Assembly (NCBI RefSeq): GCF_020731415.2
Contig: NZ_CP088273.1
Span: forward strand, 1,617,001 to 1,681,000
Direction: 5' to 3'
DNA length: 64,000 bases
Origin: Phyllobacterium sp. T1293
GTDB taxonomy: Bacteria; Pseudomonadota; Alphaproteobacteria; Rhizobiales; Rhizobiaceae
The notes beneath the pieces are model-generated. The model saw only the letters and a list, made by a program, of their open reading frames with translations, searched no databases and was not told where the DNA came from. Numbering within the stretch: position 1 is the first letter of the stretch; each line of letters begins with the position of its first letter. Made by a program: the position numbers and the translations under genes. Of this stretch, positions 18,407 through 27,556 are shown one piece after another.

Positions 18407-18928
18407 ATGGAGATGTCGTTGCTGCAGCGGATTTTCAAGGCCGATCGTTCACGGGAATACCTTCTCGCGGGGACTCTGTTTTTTGTCGTGGGACTTGCCG
18501 GCTGTAACACCGCCAATCTCAATCCATCAGAAACTTTGTCGGAAGGCTACATTCTCGACGAGAAGGCACTGGAGTTCGTTCCGGTTGGTTCCAGCCGCGA
18601 GCAGGTCATCCTGTCGCTGGGCAGCCCATCCTCGACAGCAACCTTTGACAACGAAGTTTTCTACTATATCTCGCAGAAGCGTCATCGCAGCGTTGCATTC
18701 ATGCAGCCGAAAGTCGTGGATCGTCGCATTCTCGCGGTTTATTTCGACCAGAAGGGCAAAGTCGCCAGCATTTCCAATTACGGTTTGCAGGACGGCAAGG
18801 TCTTCGACTTCATCTCGCGCACCACGCCGACAGGCGGCAAGGATCTTTCATTCCTCGGCCAGTTGCTCGCGGGTGTTGGCAAGGCTCCCGGCTCTCTGCC
18901 CGGCGCTGGCCCTGCTCCCGGCCAATAA
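18407..18928 (+). CDS. bamE: Outer-membrane assembly lipoprotein, BamE/SmpA family
   Basis: The product has an N-terminal hydrophobic stretch ending in the lipobox LAGC and then the SmpA/OmlA fold: LEFVPVGSSREQVILSLGSPS, FYYISQKRH and ILAVYFDQKGKVASISNYGL. BamE is a lipoprotein of the BAM complex that inserts outer-membrane barrels. The C-terminal tail is Gly/Pro-rich. The start is uncertain: ATG codons at 18407 and 18413 are both plausible, and an ATG at 18299 would add an unlikely N-terminus. It is divergent from the CBP3-like gene. Confidence 0.9.
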   Translation: MEMSLLQRIFKADRSREYLLAGTLFFVVGLAGCNTANLNPSETLSEGYILDEKALEFVPVGSSREQVILSLGSPSSTATFDNEVFYYISQKRHRSVAFMQPKVVDRRILAVYFDQKGKVASISNYGLQDGKVFDFISRTTPTGGKDLSFLGQLLAGVGKAPGSLPGAGPAPGQ

Positions 18929-18947
18929 TCGTTCAGACGAAAATGCA

Positions 18948-18980
18948 AAAACCCGCGAAATCAGATTTCGCGGGTTTTTC
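18948..18980. terminator. Bidirectional terminator between bamE and hppA
   Basis: A long perfect stem AAACCCGCGAAATC / GATTTCGCGGGTTT with T-runs on both exits serves bamE on the plus strand and hppA on the minus strand. Confidence 0.9.
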
Positions 18981-18997
18981 TTTGGTCTGGTGCCTGG

Positions 18998-21154
18998 TTA
19001 TCCGTGCGCAAGCACGGCAAGCAGGAGCAAGGCCACAATATTGGTGATCTTGATGGCCGGATTGACCGCAGGACCGGCGGTATCCTTATAGGGATCGCCG
19101 ACCGTATCGCCTGTTACCGAGGCTTTGTGGGCTTCGGAACCCTTCAAATGCCGCGTTCCATCCTTGTCGACAAAACCATCTTCAAAGGATTTCTTGGCAT
19201 TGTCCCAGGCACCGCCGCCTGAGGTCATCGAGATGGCAACAAAAATACCATTGATGATAACACCCAGAAGCGAAGCGCCGAGCGCAGCAAAAGCCGATGC
19301 TTTGGAACCCGAAATCAGCAGCACGCCAAAATAGACGACGAGCGGTGCCAAAACAGGCAGAAGCGATGGCACAACCATTTCCTTGATGGCCGCACGGGTG
19401 AGAATATCCACCGCACGGGCATAATCAGGACGCTCCGTACCGGCCATGATACCCGGTTTTTCACGGAACTGCCTGCGCACCTCTTCCACCACAGAGCCCG
19501 CAGCGCGGCCAACAGCTGTCATTGCAATACCGCCGAAGAGGTAGGGAATGAGACCACCGAAGATCAAACCGGCGACAACGTAAGGATTGGAGAGTTCGAA
19601 CGATACGGCGCCCATTCCCTTGAAATAGGAGAAGACCGTTGAGCCATCCTTGTTGGCTTCACTGATGAAGAACTGCAGATCGTTGGAATAGGCAGCAAAC
19701 AGCACCAGAGCACCAAGACCGGCCGAACCAATGGCATAGCCCTTGGTGACGGCTTTGGTCGTGTTACCAACGGCATCGAGCGCGTCGGTGGATTTGCGTA
19801 CTTCCGGATCAAGTCCAGCCATTTCAGCAATACCACCAGCATTGTCGGTCACAGGACCGAAGGCATCAAGCGCAACGATCATGCCGGCAATACCAAGCAT
19901 GGCTGTTACGGCGATACCGGTGCCGAAAAGCCCTGCCAGCTGGTAGGTCGAGATGATACCGCCGACAATCACCAGAGCCGGAAGCGCTGTTGATTCAAGC
20001 GAAACTGCAAGACCCTGAATTACATTGGTGCCGTGGCCGGTCACTGAAGCCTGAGCAATTGAATTAACAGGGCGCTTGTTGGTGCCCGTGTAGTATTCAG
20101 TGATCACCACGATCAATCCTGTCACCACCAGCCCGACGAGGCCGCAGATGAAGAGATTGGAACCGGTGATCGACTTGCCCGCGACAATACCCACCTCACC
20201 CCAGCCAATGGTCATCGATGTGGCTGCAGCAAGACCGGCAATCGACAGCAGGCCCGTCACAATGAGGCCCTTGTAAAGAGCGCCCATGATCGAATTGTTC
20301 GCGCCGAGCTTGACGAAGAACGTACCGGCAATCGAGGTGATGATACAGGCGCCGCAGATCGCCAGTGGATAGAGCATGATATTGCTCAAAACAGGCGTTG
20401 CAGCAAAGAAGATGGCACCCAGAACCATGGTGGCGACGATGGTCACCGCATAGGTTTCAAAAAGGTCGGCAGCCATACCGGCGCAGTCGCCGACATTGTC
20501 GCCCACATTATCGGCAATGGTTGCCGGATTGCGTGGATCATCTTCAGGGATTCCGGCTTCGACCTTGCCGACGAGATCGCCGCCCACGTCAGCACCCTTG
20601 GTGAAGATGCCGCCGCCAAGACGGGCAAAGATTGAGATGAGTGACGCACCGAACCCGAGGGAGACAAGAGCGTCAATGACAACACGGTCCGCAGGCAGAT
20701 GGCCAAGCGGGCCGGTCAGAATGTAATAATAAACAGCAACGCCAAGCAGGGCGAGACCGGCGACAAGCATGCCGGTAATCGCGCCTGACTTGAACGCGAT
20801 TTCAAGACCGGCAGCCAGACTGCGGGACGAAGCCTGTGCCGTGCGCACATTGGCACGAACAGAGACGTGCATGCCGATGAAACCGGCAAGACCTGACAGC
20901 ACAGCGCCGATCAGGAAGCCGATTGCGGCGGTTGATGACAAGAGGTACCAGACTGCTAGAAAGACAACGACGCCAACAATGGCGATCGTGGTATACTGAC
21001 GTGTGAGATAGGCCTGTGCTCCCTCGCGGATAGCACCGGCGATTTCTTGCATGCGTGCATTGCCCTGGTCCGCTGCGAGCACCGATTGGGTGGCCCAAAA
21101 AGCATAGACGATAGACAGCAAACCGCAGGCGATGACGAGAAACAGTATAGTCAT
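18998..21154 (-). CDS. hppA: Membrane proton-translocating pyrophosphatase, K(+)-independent type
   Basis: The 718-residue protein has about 16 membrane helices and the family active-site segment [20 protein letters not shown] then [20 protein letters not shown]. The key [10 protein letters not shown] (463-472) has Lys467 where K(+)-dependent enzymes have Ala, so this should be the potassium-independent H(+)-pump. It couples hydrolysis of pyrophosphate to proton export across the inner membrane. GAGGGAG lies 5 bases before the ATG, directly after a folded leader. Confidence 0.96.
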   Translation of the reverse strand: MTILFLVIACGLLSIVYAFWATQSVLAADQGNARMQEIAGAIREGAQAYLTRQYTTIAIVGVVVFLAVWYLLSSTAAIGFLIGAVLSGLAGFIGMHVSVRANVRTAQASSRSLAAGLEIAFKSGAITGMLVAGLALLGVAVYYYILTGPLGHLPADRVVIDALVSLGFGASLISIFARLGGGIFTKGADVGGDLVGKVEAGIPEDDPRNPATIADNVGDNVGDCAGMAADLFETYAVTIVATMVLGAIFFAATPVLSNIMLYPLAICGACIITSIAGTFFVKLGANNSIMGALYKGLIVTGLLSIAGLAAATSMTIGWGEVGIVAGKSITGSNLFICGLVGLVVTGLIVVITEYYTGTNKRPVNSIAQASVTGHGTNVIQGLAVSLESTALPALVIVGGIISTYQLAGLFGTGIAVTAMLGIAGMIVALDAFGPVTDNAGGIAEMAGLDPEVRKSTDALDAVGNTTKAVTKGYAIGSAGLGALVLFAAYSNDLQFFISEANKDGSTVFSYFKGMGAVSFELSNPYVVAGLIFGGLIPYLFGGIAMTAVGRAAGSVVEEVRRQFREKPGIMAGTERPDYARAVDILTRAAIKEMVVPSLLPVLAPLVVYFGVLLISGSKASAFAALGASLLGVIINGIFVAISMTSGGGAWDNAKKSFEDGFVDKDGTRHLKGSEAHKASVTGDTVGDPYKDTAGPAVNPAIKITNIVALLLLAVLAHG

Positions 21155-21159
21155 GCCAC

Positions 21160-21240
21160 TCCCTCAGATTTTGACCCGAAAAATACCCCTCCCCGGGTCA
21201 GGTTCGGTACGGCACACAAAATCTGCCAGGCCGGCAGAAA
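21160..21240 (-). promoter_or_regulatory. Structured 5' leader of hppA with overlapping stems
   Basis: On the minus strand three stems share bases: CTGCC-GGCCT-GGCAG, then CAGATTTTG pairing with CAAAATCTG, and inside it TGACCCG pairing with CGGGTCA. The first two share CAG and the last two share CA. The final stem ends right at the hppA ribosome site. This looks like a mutually exclusive or stacked fold that could control translation. I could not match it to a known riboswitch class. Confidence 0.4.
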
Positions 21241-21377
21241 CGCGACCGTATGCACTAGGAGTAGCCAAGCCCATGCGAAAAGGTCAAGGCCTTTCGCTGA
21301 GGCGGCTTAGGGTTGATACCATTAATCTGATTGAGCGCGTTTAAGGGGGTTTTGCGCGGGTGCTGCAGCCAGCTATT

Positions 21378-21693
21378 GTGCGTGGTTCGTGGTTCGATAT
21401 AACAACCATTGGGAGAATTGGGTTGCAACGCTAGTCAGCAGCTTTGCACAACTTGACTCCCGAACCCCCACCCATCTCCGTCATCCTCGGGCTTGACCCG
21501 AGGACCCACGGCTGATGAGATTTAACGCACCTGAATATTTCGCACTTTTAAGTATAGGTCCTCGGGTCAAGCCCGAGGATGACGGAGATGGATGGGGTGT
21601 CGGGGGAGTCAAGTTCTGCAAAGCTGGTGACTAGCGTTGCATCCCCTCTCCCTCATGGTGAGCTTGTCGAACCACGAACCACGAACCACGCAC
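21378..21693. repeat. 316-bp nested imperfect palindrome (repeat copy 2)
   Basis: The outer arms are the GTGGTTCG-type repeat ends (GTGCGTGG to CCACGCAC). Next comes a paired core (GTTGCAACGCTAGTCA against TGACTAGCGTTGC), then paired ACTTGACTCCC / GGGGAGTCAAGT. Finally there is an inner pair of 29-base perfect arms (21478-21506 and 21557-21585) built on CCTCGGGCTTGACCCGAGG, itself a dyad. The centre is a 50-base loop. Confidence 0.9.
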
Positions 21694-21710
21694 CGCAAGA
21701 AATGCAGCAA

Positions 21711-22217
21711 TCAACCCCGTGGGTTTTTTGCACCCCGGCTTTCACCGCGAAGCTCAAAAGCCAGACGATCCAGCACAGCATTCACCAATTTGGGCTCTTC
21801 TTCCGTGTAGAAGGCCTTGGCGATATCAATATATTCGGAAACGATAACGGCTGTCGGCACATCCGGGCGGTTTCTCAATTCCCAGATACCGGCGCGTAAA
21901 ATCGCCCGCAGCGTTGAATCGAGCCGCGACAATGGCCAATCCTCCGTCAACGCCTGACGGATCATCGGATCAAGCGATGTCTGTTCTGAAACCACGCCAG
22001 CAACAATGGCGCGGAACCACTGCGGATCAGCATCCAGATACTGGTTTCCGTCTACTTCCTTGCCAAGGCGGTGCGCTTCATACTCCGCAACAACCTCGAT
22101 AACGCCGGTACCGGCAACATCCATCTGGTACAACGCCTGCACAGCGGCCAGACGCGCGACGCCGCGCTTATTAGCGGTCTTTACAGCGGGACTTTCCCCA
22201 TCTTTGGAAGAAGGCAT
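21711..22217 (-). CDS. nusB: Transcription antitermination protein NusB
   Basis: The product is 168 residues. [43 protein letters not shown] and FVNAVLD-type segment [11 protein letters not shown] are the NusB fold. It binds boxA RNA with NusE during rRNA transcription. The ATG chosen starts 4 bases after the ribH stop, with GGAG 9 bases upstream; a start 11 codons earlier would overlap ribH. The C-terminus abuts the repeat region. It is the last gene of the riboflavin operon. Confidence 0.94.
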   Translation of the reverse strand: MPSSKDGESPAVKTANKRGVARLAAVQALYQMDVAGTGVIEVVAEYEAHRLGKEVDGNQYLDADPQWFRAIVAGVVSEQTSLDPMIRQALTEDWPLSRLDSTLRAILRAGIWELRNRPDVPTAVIVSEYIDIAKAFYTEEEPKLVNAVLDRLAFELRGESRGAKNPRG

Positions 22218-22221
22218 CCGG

Positions 22222-22683
22222 TCAGGCTCCAAGCTTTTCCTTGAGGGCAATCATAGTCAGTGCAGCGCGCGCTGCAAAGCCACCCTTGTCCTTGTCCTCG
22301 CGGCGGGCACGGGCCCATGCCTGCTCTTCATTCTCGACGGTGAGAATGCCATTGCCGATGGCAATGCTTTCATCCACGGCAAGCTCCATCAGAGCGCGGC
22401 AGGATTCATTGGCGACAATATCAAAATGGTAGGTCTCGCCGCGAATAACCGTGCCAAGCGCCACGAAGCCATCATACTCCGTTCCACCCTCTTCCGCTGC
22501 ATCCAACGCAAAGGAAATGGCCGCAGGAACCTCAAGCGCGCCGGGAACAGTCACAACATCATAGGTTGCCTTGCCTTCATCAAGCGCCAGCTTGGCACCG
22601 TTCAGCAGGGCATCTGACAAATCGTCATAGAATCGCGCTTCCACGATCAACAGATGTGGCGCATGCGCCTTTTTTTTGGACAT
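22222..22683 (-). CDS. ribH: 6,7-dimethyl-8-ribityllumazine synthase
   Basis: The 153-residue protein has [26 protein letters not shown] and [18 protein letters not shown], the substrate-binding motifs of lumazine synthase including the catalytic His of YHFD. It joins the pyrimidine and dihydroxybutanone phosphate to give lumazine. Given its place in the rib operon, it corresponds to the Brucella RibH1 type rather than the separate RibH2. It follows ribE by 57 bases. Confidence 0.95.
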   Translation of the reverse strand: MSKKKAHAPHLLIVEARFYDDLSDALLNGAKLALDEGKATYDVVTVPGALEVPAAISFALDAAEEGGTEYDGFVALGTVIRGETYHFDIVANESCRALMELAVDESIAIGNGILTVENEEQAWARARREDKDKGGFAARAALTMIALKEKLGA

Positions 22684-22740
22684 GGAAAACTCCGGAACTC
22701 AAATGGGATTGGCGAAGCCGCTTCGCCTTTGAGTGTGGTC

Positions 22741-23355
22741 CTAGGCTGATTTCGGATATTCTGCAAGCCGTGCAGCGTATCTCGCCATCTGATCGATCTC
22801 GATATTGACCTTGTCACCCACCTTGCGGTCGCCCCAAGTGGTGACTTCAAGCGAGTGGCGGATCAACAGGACATCGAACTCGTTGCCATTGACGGCGTTG
22901 ACTGTCAGTGACGTCCCATCCAGCGCTACAGAGCCTTTGGGGGCGATAAACCGTGCCAATTCTTCCGGGACACGCAGCGTGAAGCGCACGGCATCGCCCT
23001 CTTCCTCACGCTTGATCAGTTCTGCCATGGCGTCGATATGGCCGGAGACAAGATGACCGCCCATTTCGTCGCCGAGTTTGAGCGAACGCTCAAGATTGAT
23101 ACGCGTGCCATTCTTCCAGTTGGCAATGCTGGTCAGGCGCAGCGCCTCTTCCCAGGCCTCCACCTCAAACCAGCGGGCATTTGACCCCTTTTCCGGTAAT
23201 GTCACGACGGTCAGGCACACGCCCGAACAGGAAATGGAGGCACCAATCTCGATCGTTTCTGGGTCGTAATTTGTTTCCACGCGCAGAAGCACGCCTTCAT
23301 TGAGTGGCTTTACCTGACCGACCTTGCCGATATCCGTTACAATTCCCGTGAACAT
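22741..23355 (-). CDS. ribE: Riboflavin synthase alpha chain
   Basis: The 204-residue protein begins MFTGIVTDIGKV and has two lumazine-binding barrels, each with its motif: ISCSGVCLTVV in the first and VALDGTSLTVN in the second; GGHLVSGHIDA links them. It dismutates two lumazines to riboflavin and lumazine precursor. It starts 9 bases after ribD. Length is usual. Confidence 0.95.
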   Translation of the reverse strand: MFTGIVTDIGKVGQVKPLNEGVLLRVETNYDPETIEIGASISCSGVCLTVVTLPEKGSNARWFEVEAWEEALRLTSIANWKNGTRINLERSLKLGDEMGGHLVSGHIDAMAELIKREEEGDAVRFTLRVPEELARFIAPKGSVALDGTSLTVNAVNGNEFDVLLIRHSLEVTTWGDRKVGDKVNIEIDQMARYAARLAEYPKSA

Positions 23356-23364
23356 GCTGTTTCC

Positions 23365-24474
23365 TCAGATGGGTCTTATATATTCGCGGTAATGATCGTC
23401 ACCAAAACGATCATCGCGCGATAATGTGAAGTCACGAGCGATATGGGAAGAAAGTTCCGGTACTGCAAGACCGCCCTCTGACCCGATTGCCAGTGGCCCC
23501 TCGAAAAGCGCTATGCGATCCACCAGACCGTCCTGCAACAGTGCGGAAGCAACCGATGCGCCGCCCTCGACCATCAGTGTCGCAATGCCCTGTGCGGCAA
23601 GATCATCAAGCAGTTCCGGCAGAGCCGTTGCACCGCAATCGGTTTCCGTAGCGAGCATGCGGCAACCGGCAGCGACAAGTGCTCGCCGTTTTGCCGGATT
23701 GGCCTGTGCATTGGCGGCGATCCACAGGGGAACACTGCCCGCGCTTTGCACCAGCTTGCTGCCCACCGGCAAGCGCAACTGACTGTCGAGCACGATGCGC
23801 ACCGGCGAACGGTTTTCAAGCCCCGGCAGACGGCAGGTCAGGACAGGATCATCGGCGAGCGCTGTGCCGATCCCAACCAGAATGGCATCGGATTCAGCTC
23901 GCATCAGATGCACCTGCGCCCGCGCAACCGGCCCGGTTATAGCGATCTGGCCGGTGCCATGCCTGCCGATATAACCATCGGCGGAAAGTGCAAGTTTCAG
24001 AGTCACTTCCGGTCGTTTTTTCGAAGATCGAATCAAGTATCCGGCGAGATAATCAGCGGCCTCATTGGCCATGACGCCAGTGATAACCTCGATGCCCGCA
24101 TTGCGCAGAATAGCATAGCCCTTGCCCGCTACCCGGTCATCGGGATCATTGGCTGCGGAAACCACCCGGGTCACGCCTGATGTGACCAGAGCATCGGCGC
24201 AAGGCGGGGTTTTGCCATGGTGGGCGCATGGCTCAAGCGTCACATAGGCGGTTGCGCCTCTCGCTTTGTCGCCAGCTTCCGCCAACGCCTGCGTTTCCGC
24301 ATGCGGGCGTCCGCCAATGGCCGTGACACCGCGCCCGACAATAACGCCGTCCTTGTCGACAATCAGCGTCGCGACGGAGGGGTTTGTGCCTGTCAGCCCC
24401 TGATGGCTGCGCGACAGACGAATGGCCGCAGCCATATAGCGCCGGTCAAGCGCACTCTGCACCGATGAGTTCAT
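23365..24474 (-). CDS. ribD: Bifunctional riboflavin deaminase-reductase
   Basis: From its ATG the product is 369 residues. The N-terminal cytidine-deaminase-like domain has HAET (His58, Glu60) and LEPCAHHGKTPPC (Cys83, Cys92), the zinc site. The C-terminal domain, with TLKLALSADGYIG, ESDAILVGIGTALADDP and LMVEGGASVASALL, is the NADPH reductase. It carries out the second and third steps after GTP cyclohydrolase II. The ATG lies 6 bases beyond the nrdR stop; a TTG three codons earlier would overlap it. Confidence 0.95.
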   Translation of the reverse strand: MNSSVQSALDRRYMAAAIRLSRSHQGLTGTNPSVATLIVDKDGVIVGRGVTAIGGRPHAETQALAEAGDKARGATAYVTLEPCAHHGKTPPCADALVTSGVTRVVSAANDPDDRVAGKGYAILRNAGIEVITGVMANEAADYLAGYLIRSSKKRPEVTLKLALSADGYIGRHGTGQIAITGPVARAQVHLMRAESDAILVGIGTALADDPVLTCRLPGLENRSPVRIVLDSQLRLPVGSKLVQSAGSVPLWIAANAQANPAKRRALVAAGCRMLATETDCGATALPELLDDLAAQGIATLMVEGGASVASALLQDGLVDRIALFEGPLAIGSEGGLAVPELSSHIARDFTLSRDDRFGDDHYREYIRPI

Positions 24475-24479
24475 AGGGT

Positions 24480-24962
24480 TCAATCATCCTCCACCGGATC
24501 GGATGCGACATCACCGGCTGTGATTTCATCGATCACATTGTGGAAATCCTTGGCCTCGCGGAAATTGCGATAGACCGAGGCAAAGCGGATATAGGCGATA
24601 TCATCGATACCTTTCAGCGCATCCATGACGAGCCTGCCGATTTCATCGGAACTGACTTCCGGTTCGCCCGAGCTTTCCAGTTGCCGGACAATGCCTGAAA
24701 CCGCGCGCTCCACCCGTTCCGGGTCAACCTGCCGCTTACGCAGCGCTACTTCCACAGAACGCATGAGCTTATCGCGGTCGAAAGCCACTTTGCGACCGCT
24801 CTTTTTCACCACGCTCAGATCACGCAGTTGGACACGCTCAAAGGTGGTAAAACGCCCGCCACACACGGTACAGATGCGCCGTCTGCGGATCACCGCCCCA
24901 TCTTCAGCTGGGCGGGAATCTTTCACCTGAGTATCCTCAGACTGGCAATAGGGACAACGCAT
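24480..24962 (-). CDS. nrdR: Transcriptional repressor NrdR
   Basis: The product is 160 residues. [20 protein letters not shown] with Cys3, Cys6 and later CTVC (Cys31, Cys34) forms the zinc ribbon, and [26 protein letters not shown] is the ATP-cone. NrdR senses dATP/ATP and represses ribonucleotide reductase genes. The frame extends 35 codons upstream but the family starts at this Met. It heads the nrdR-ribD-ribE-ribH-nusB operon. Confidence 0.96.
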   Translation of the reverse strand: MRCPYCQSEDTQVKDSRPAEDGAVIRRRRICTVCGGRFTTFERVQLRDLSVVKKSGRKVAFDRDKLMRSVEVALRKRQVDPERVERAVSGIVRQLESSGEPEVSSDEIGRLVMDALKGIDDIAYIRFASVYRNFREAKDFHNVIDEITAGDVASDPVEDD

Positions 24963-25351
24963 CGTTTGGCTTTCCGGAGATGATTCTGAAATCGTTAGGG
25001 AAGATAGTGTCTTTCGGTACGATATAAAAGCACCCTCACCGCGACGATGTGTCAAAGGAACGGCCAAGTTTTACGCATATGGCGAAGGCTTATGTCCAGC
25101 GCGGGCATTTCACCCCCTCTGTCCTGTCGGACTACCGGGGGGAGCCACAGGTCTCACCCGTCCTTCGGACCCCACAAGGGGGGTGAAACTTGGCAGAAAC
25201 CCATTGTGCGTGGTTCGACGGGCTCACCATGACGGAGAGTGGTGGGTTGCAAGGAACTCTATTCTGCAACGTCGGCGATTATCGTTACATCTATACTCTC
25301 CCTCATGATGAGCCCGTCGAACCACGAACCATATTGATGCAACCATAACCA
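24963..25351. other. Intergenic region holding direct repeat A
   Basis: No gene was seen. Bases 25107-25331 are the first of two near-identical 225-bp repeats that flank the VOC gene. Confidence 0.75.
25107..25331. repeat. Direct repeat A flanking the VOC gene
   Basis: It begins CCCCCTCTGTCCTGTCGGAC, continues through CCCGTCCTTCGGACCCC, then GAAACTT-GCAGAAACCCA, and ends with a palindromic repeat of the GTGGTTCGACGGGCTCACC family (25197-25331). The same order and nearly the same sequence recur at 25760-25987 in the same orientation. Confidence 0.9.
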
Positions 25352-25720
25352 CTAAACCCGCCACGGAGGATCGAGGCGGTTACGGCCAGCAAAATAGAGA
25401 ATAATCCTGTTCCCGGCAGGATCGAACAACTCTGCCTCGCGCCAAAGCCATCTTTTATCCTCAGGGTCAGACGTGAAAATAAAGCCCGCTGCTTTGAGCT
25501 GCCCTACACGCTCATCAAGATTATCAAGTTCGAAATAAACAGTCGTTCCACTCCCGGGCGTTGCACCTTGATGAATGGAGAATGTGCTGCCGCCATCAGA
25601 ACAGAGAAACCGGATATAGCGCGGACGGGAATCTACGATGGGAATGAGACCGAGACCGCAATAAAAATCCCAGGCCATGTCCAGATCGGGAGCAGTTATT
25701 GTCACCTGGTTCAATCGCAT
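25352..25720 (-). CDS. VOC/glyoxalase-superfamily protein
   Basis: The 122-residue product starts MRLNQVTITAPDLDMAWDFY and has the single-domain VOC pattern: FYCGLGLIPIVDS, FSIHQGATPGSGTTVYFELDNLDE and ELFDPAGNRIILY. Two such modules in a dimer bind a metal in many families (glyoxalase, dioxygenase, fosfomycin resistance), but the substrate cannot be told. A GAGG precedes the ATG. It is alone between two direct repeats, which suggests it may be a cargo gene or a surviving insertion. Confidence 0.82.
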   Translation of the reverse strand: MRLNQVTITAPDLDMAWDFYCGLGLIPIVDSRPRYIRFLCSDGGSTFSIHQGATPGSGTTVYFELDNLDERVGQLKAAGFIFTSDPEDKRWLWREAELFDPAGNRIILYFAGRNRLDPPWRV

Positions 25721-26064
25721 TGTAACCTCGCGGTATATTTGGTTTGGCATTATATAGCCATTTCAACCCCCTCTGTCCTGTCGGACTACCGGAGCGAGCC
25801 ACGGGTCTCGCCCGTCCTTCGGACCCCCCACAAGTGGGATGAAACTTCGCAGAAACCCATAGTCCGTGGTTCGACGGGCTCACCATGAGGGAGAGTGGTG
25901 GGTTGCAAGGAACTCTATTCTGCAACGTCGGCGATTATCGTTACATCTATACTCTCCCTCATGGTGAGCACGTCGAACCACGAACCACGCACTATCGCTC
26001 TGCAACCGCACAAACAAAAATGGCGGCGCTTGCGCACCGCCATTTCATTGCAATCACCCAGGAT
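25721..26064. other. Intergenic region holding direct repeat B
   Basis: It contains repeat B (25760-25987) and the end of glyA's transcript. A GGCGGCGCTTGCGCACCGCC hairpin near 26022-26041 may act as the glyA terminator. Confidence 0.7.
25760..25987. repeat. Direct repeat B flanking the VOC gene
   Basis: Near-identical to the repeat at 25107-25331, with a few substitutions (for example ACCGGAGCGAGCC in place of ACCGGGGGGAGCC) and the same terminal palindromic repeat (25863-25987). Same orientation. Confidence 0.9.
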
Positions 26065-27375
26065 TTACTGGCCGAGATAGGGATAAAGCGGGAAGCGGTC
26101 AGTCAGTTCGACAACCTTGTTCTGCACTGCCTTTTCGACCGCAGCATTGCCTTCATCGGAATTGGCAACCTTCAAACCGTCGAGAACTTCCGAAATCAGG
26201 TTGCCGATCTCGGTGAATTCCGCAGCGCCAAAACCGCGTGTTGTTCCGGCTGGTGTGCCAAGGCGCACGCCTGAGGTTACAAACGGCTTTTCCGGATCGA
26301 AAGGAATGCCGTTCTTGTTGCAGGTGATGTTGGCGCGGCCAAGAGCAGCTTCCGCGCGCTTGCCGGTGGCGTTCTTGGGACGCAGATCAACCAGCATCAG
26401 GTGATTGTCAGTGCCGCCGGAAACGATGTTAAGACCGTTCTTCTTCAGCGATTCCGCCAGAGTGCGGGCATTGTTGACCACGTTCTGGCCGTAAGTCTTG
26501 AACTCAGGCTTCAGCGCTTCACCGAAAGCCACTGCCTTTGCAGCGATCACATGCATCAAAGGGCCACCCTGCAGGCCGGGAAATACGGCAGAATTGATCT
26601 TCTTGGCGATCTCGGCATCGTTGGTCAGGATCATGCCACCGCGCGGGCCGCGCAGTGACTTATGTGTCGTGGTGGTGGTGACATGGGCATGCGGCAGCGG
26701 TGACGGATGCACACCGGCAGCTACGAGACCAGCGATATGGGCCATATCAACCATCAGATAGGCGCCAACTGCATCGGCGATCTGGCGGAAACGTTCGAAA
26801 TCCCAAACGCGCGAATAAGCAGTACCGCCAGCGATGATCAGCTTTGGCTTGTGCTGATGTGCCAGACGTTCGATTTCTGCCATATCGAGCAAATTGTCAT
26901 CCTGACGCACGCCGTAGGACACAACATTGAACCACTTGCCGGACATGTTGACGGGCGAACCGTGGGTCAGGTGGCCGCCGGAATTAAGGTCAAGACCCAT
27001 GAAGGTATCGCCGGGCTGCAACAGCGCGAGGAACACGGCCTGATTCATCTGACTGCCGGAATTCGGCTGCACATTGGCGTATTCACAATTGAACAGCTTC
27101 TTGGCGCGTTCGATTGCCAATTCCTCAGCAATATCAACAAACTGGCAGCCACCGTAATAGCGCTTGCCCGGATAGCCCTCGGCATATTTGTTGGTCATGA
27201 TCGAGCCCTGTGCTTCGAGCACGGCACGCGATACGATGTTTTCCGAAGCGATCAGTTCGATCTCATGACGCTGGCGACCTAGCTCCTTGCGGATGGAGCC
27301 AAAAATTTCCGGATCAATGTCTTCGAGTGATGCGTTGAAAAATGTATCAGCAACGGAAGCGCTTGCATTCGACAT
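26065..27375 (-). CDS. glyA: Serine hydroxymethyltransferase
   Basis: The 436-residue product starts at [16 protein letters not shown] and carries [49 protein letters not shown] and [15 protein letters not shown] with the PLP lysine. It interconverts serine and glycine while charging tetrahydrofolate in the cytosol. The frame stays open 136 codons upstream but overlaps the L,D-transpeptidase terminator and has no matching sequence. It normally adjoins nrdR in this group; here the VOC/repeat block intervenes. Confidence 0.97.
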   Translation of the reverse strand: MSNASASVADTFFNASLEDIDPEIFGSIRKELGRQRHEIELIASENIVSRAVLEAQGSIMTNKYAEGYPGKRYYGGCQFVDIAEELAIERAKKLFNCEYANVQPNSGSQMNQAVFLALLQPGDTFMGLDLNSGGHLTHGSPVNMSGKWFNVVSYGVRQDDNLLDMAEIERLAHQHKPKLIIAGGTAYSRVWDFERFRQIADAVGAYLMVDMAHIAGLVAAGVHPSPLPHAHVTTTTTHKSLRGPRGGMILTNDAEIAKKINSAVFPGLQGGPLMHVIAAKAVAFGEALKPEFKTYGQNVVNNARTLAESLKKNGLNIVSGGTDNHLMLVDLRPKNATGKRAEAALGRANITCNKNGIPFDPEKPFVTSGVRLGTPAGTTRGFGAAEFTEIGNLISEVLDGLKVANSDEGNAAVEKAVQNKVVELTDRFPLYPYLGQ

Positions 27376-27502
27376 GGTGCCTGGACCCTCATTTGTCTTA
27401 AGTGAGTAGGTATTCCGGCGCATTATCATACTTAAACGGTCAAGGCCAATGGCCGGTGGACGAAAAGCATTAGCCCGAAACCGCCATCCACCATTCAAAT
27501 GC

Positions 27503-27529
27503 AAAAAGACCGCCCGAAGGCGGCCTTTT
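27503..27529 (-). terminator. Rho-independent terminator of the L,D-transpeptidase
   Basis: Stem GGCCGCC / GGCGGTC with a TTCG loop and five T on the minus strand, 27 bases past the stop. Confidence 0.85.
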
Positions 27530-27556
27530 CGAAATCCTGCGATCTGACGTGAACGA

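Larger units (their letters stand above)
21155..21716. other. Intergenic region: hppA leader plus a large palindrome
   Basis: No gene was seen. It contains the hppA leader and the 316-bp nested palindrome listed separately. Confidence 0.7.

Noticed and set aside
21160..21240. Resemblance of the hppA leader to SRP RNA or the TPP box
   Set aside because: GGGTCAGGTTCGG on the plus strand and GAACCTGA on the minus match only short pieces; the required second halves of both motifs are missing.
24963..25106. FMN riboswitch before the riboflavin operon
   Set aside because: I searched by eye for the conserved RFN segments and saw none; the upstream region is simple and then enters repeat A.
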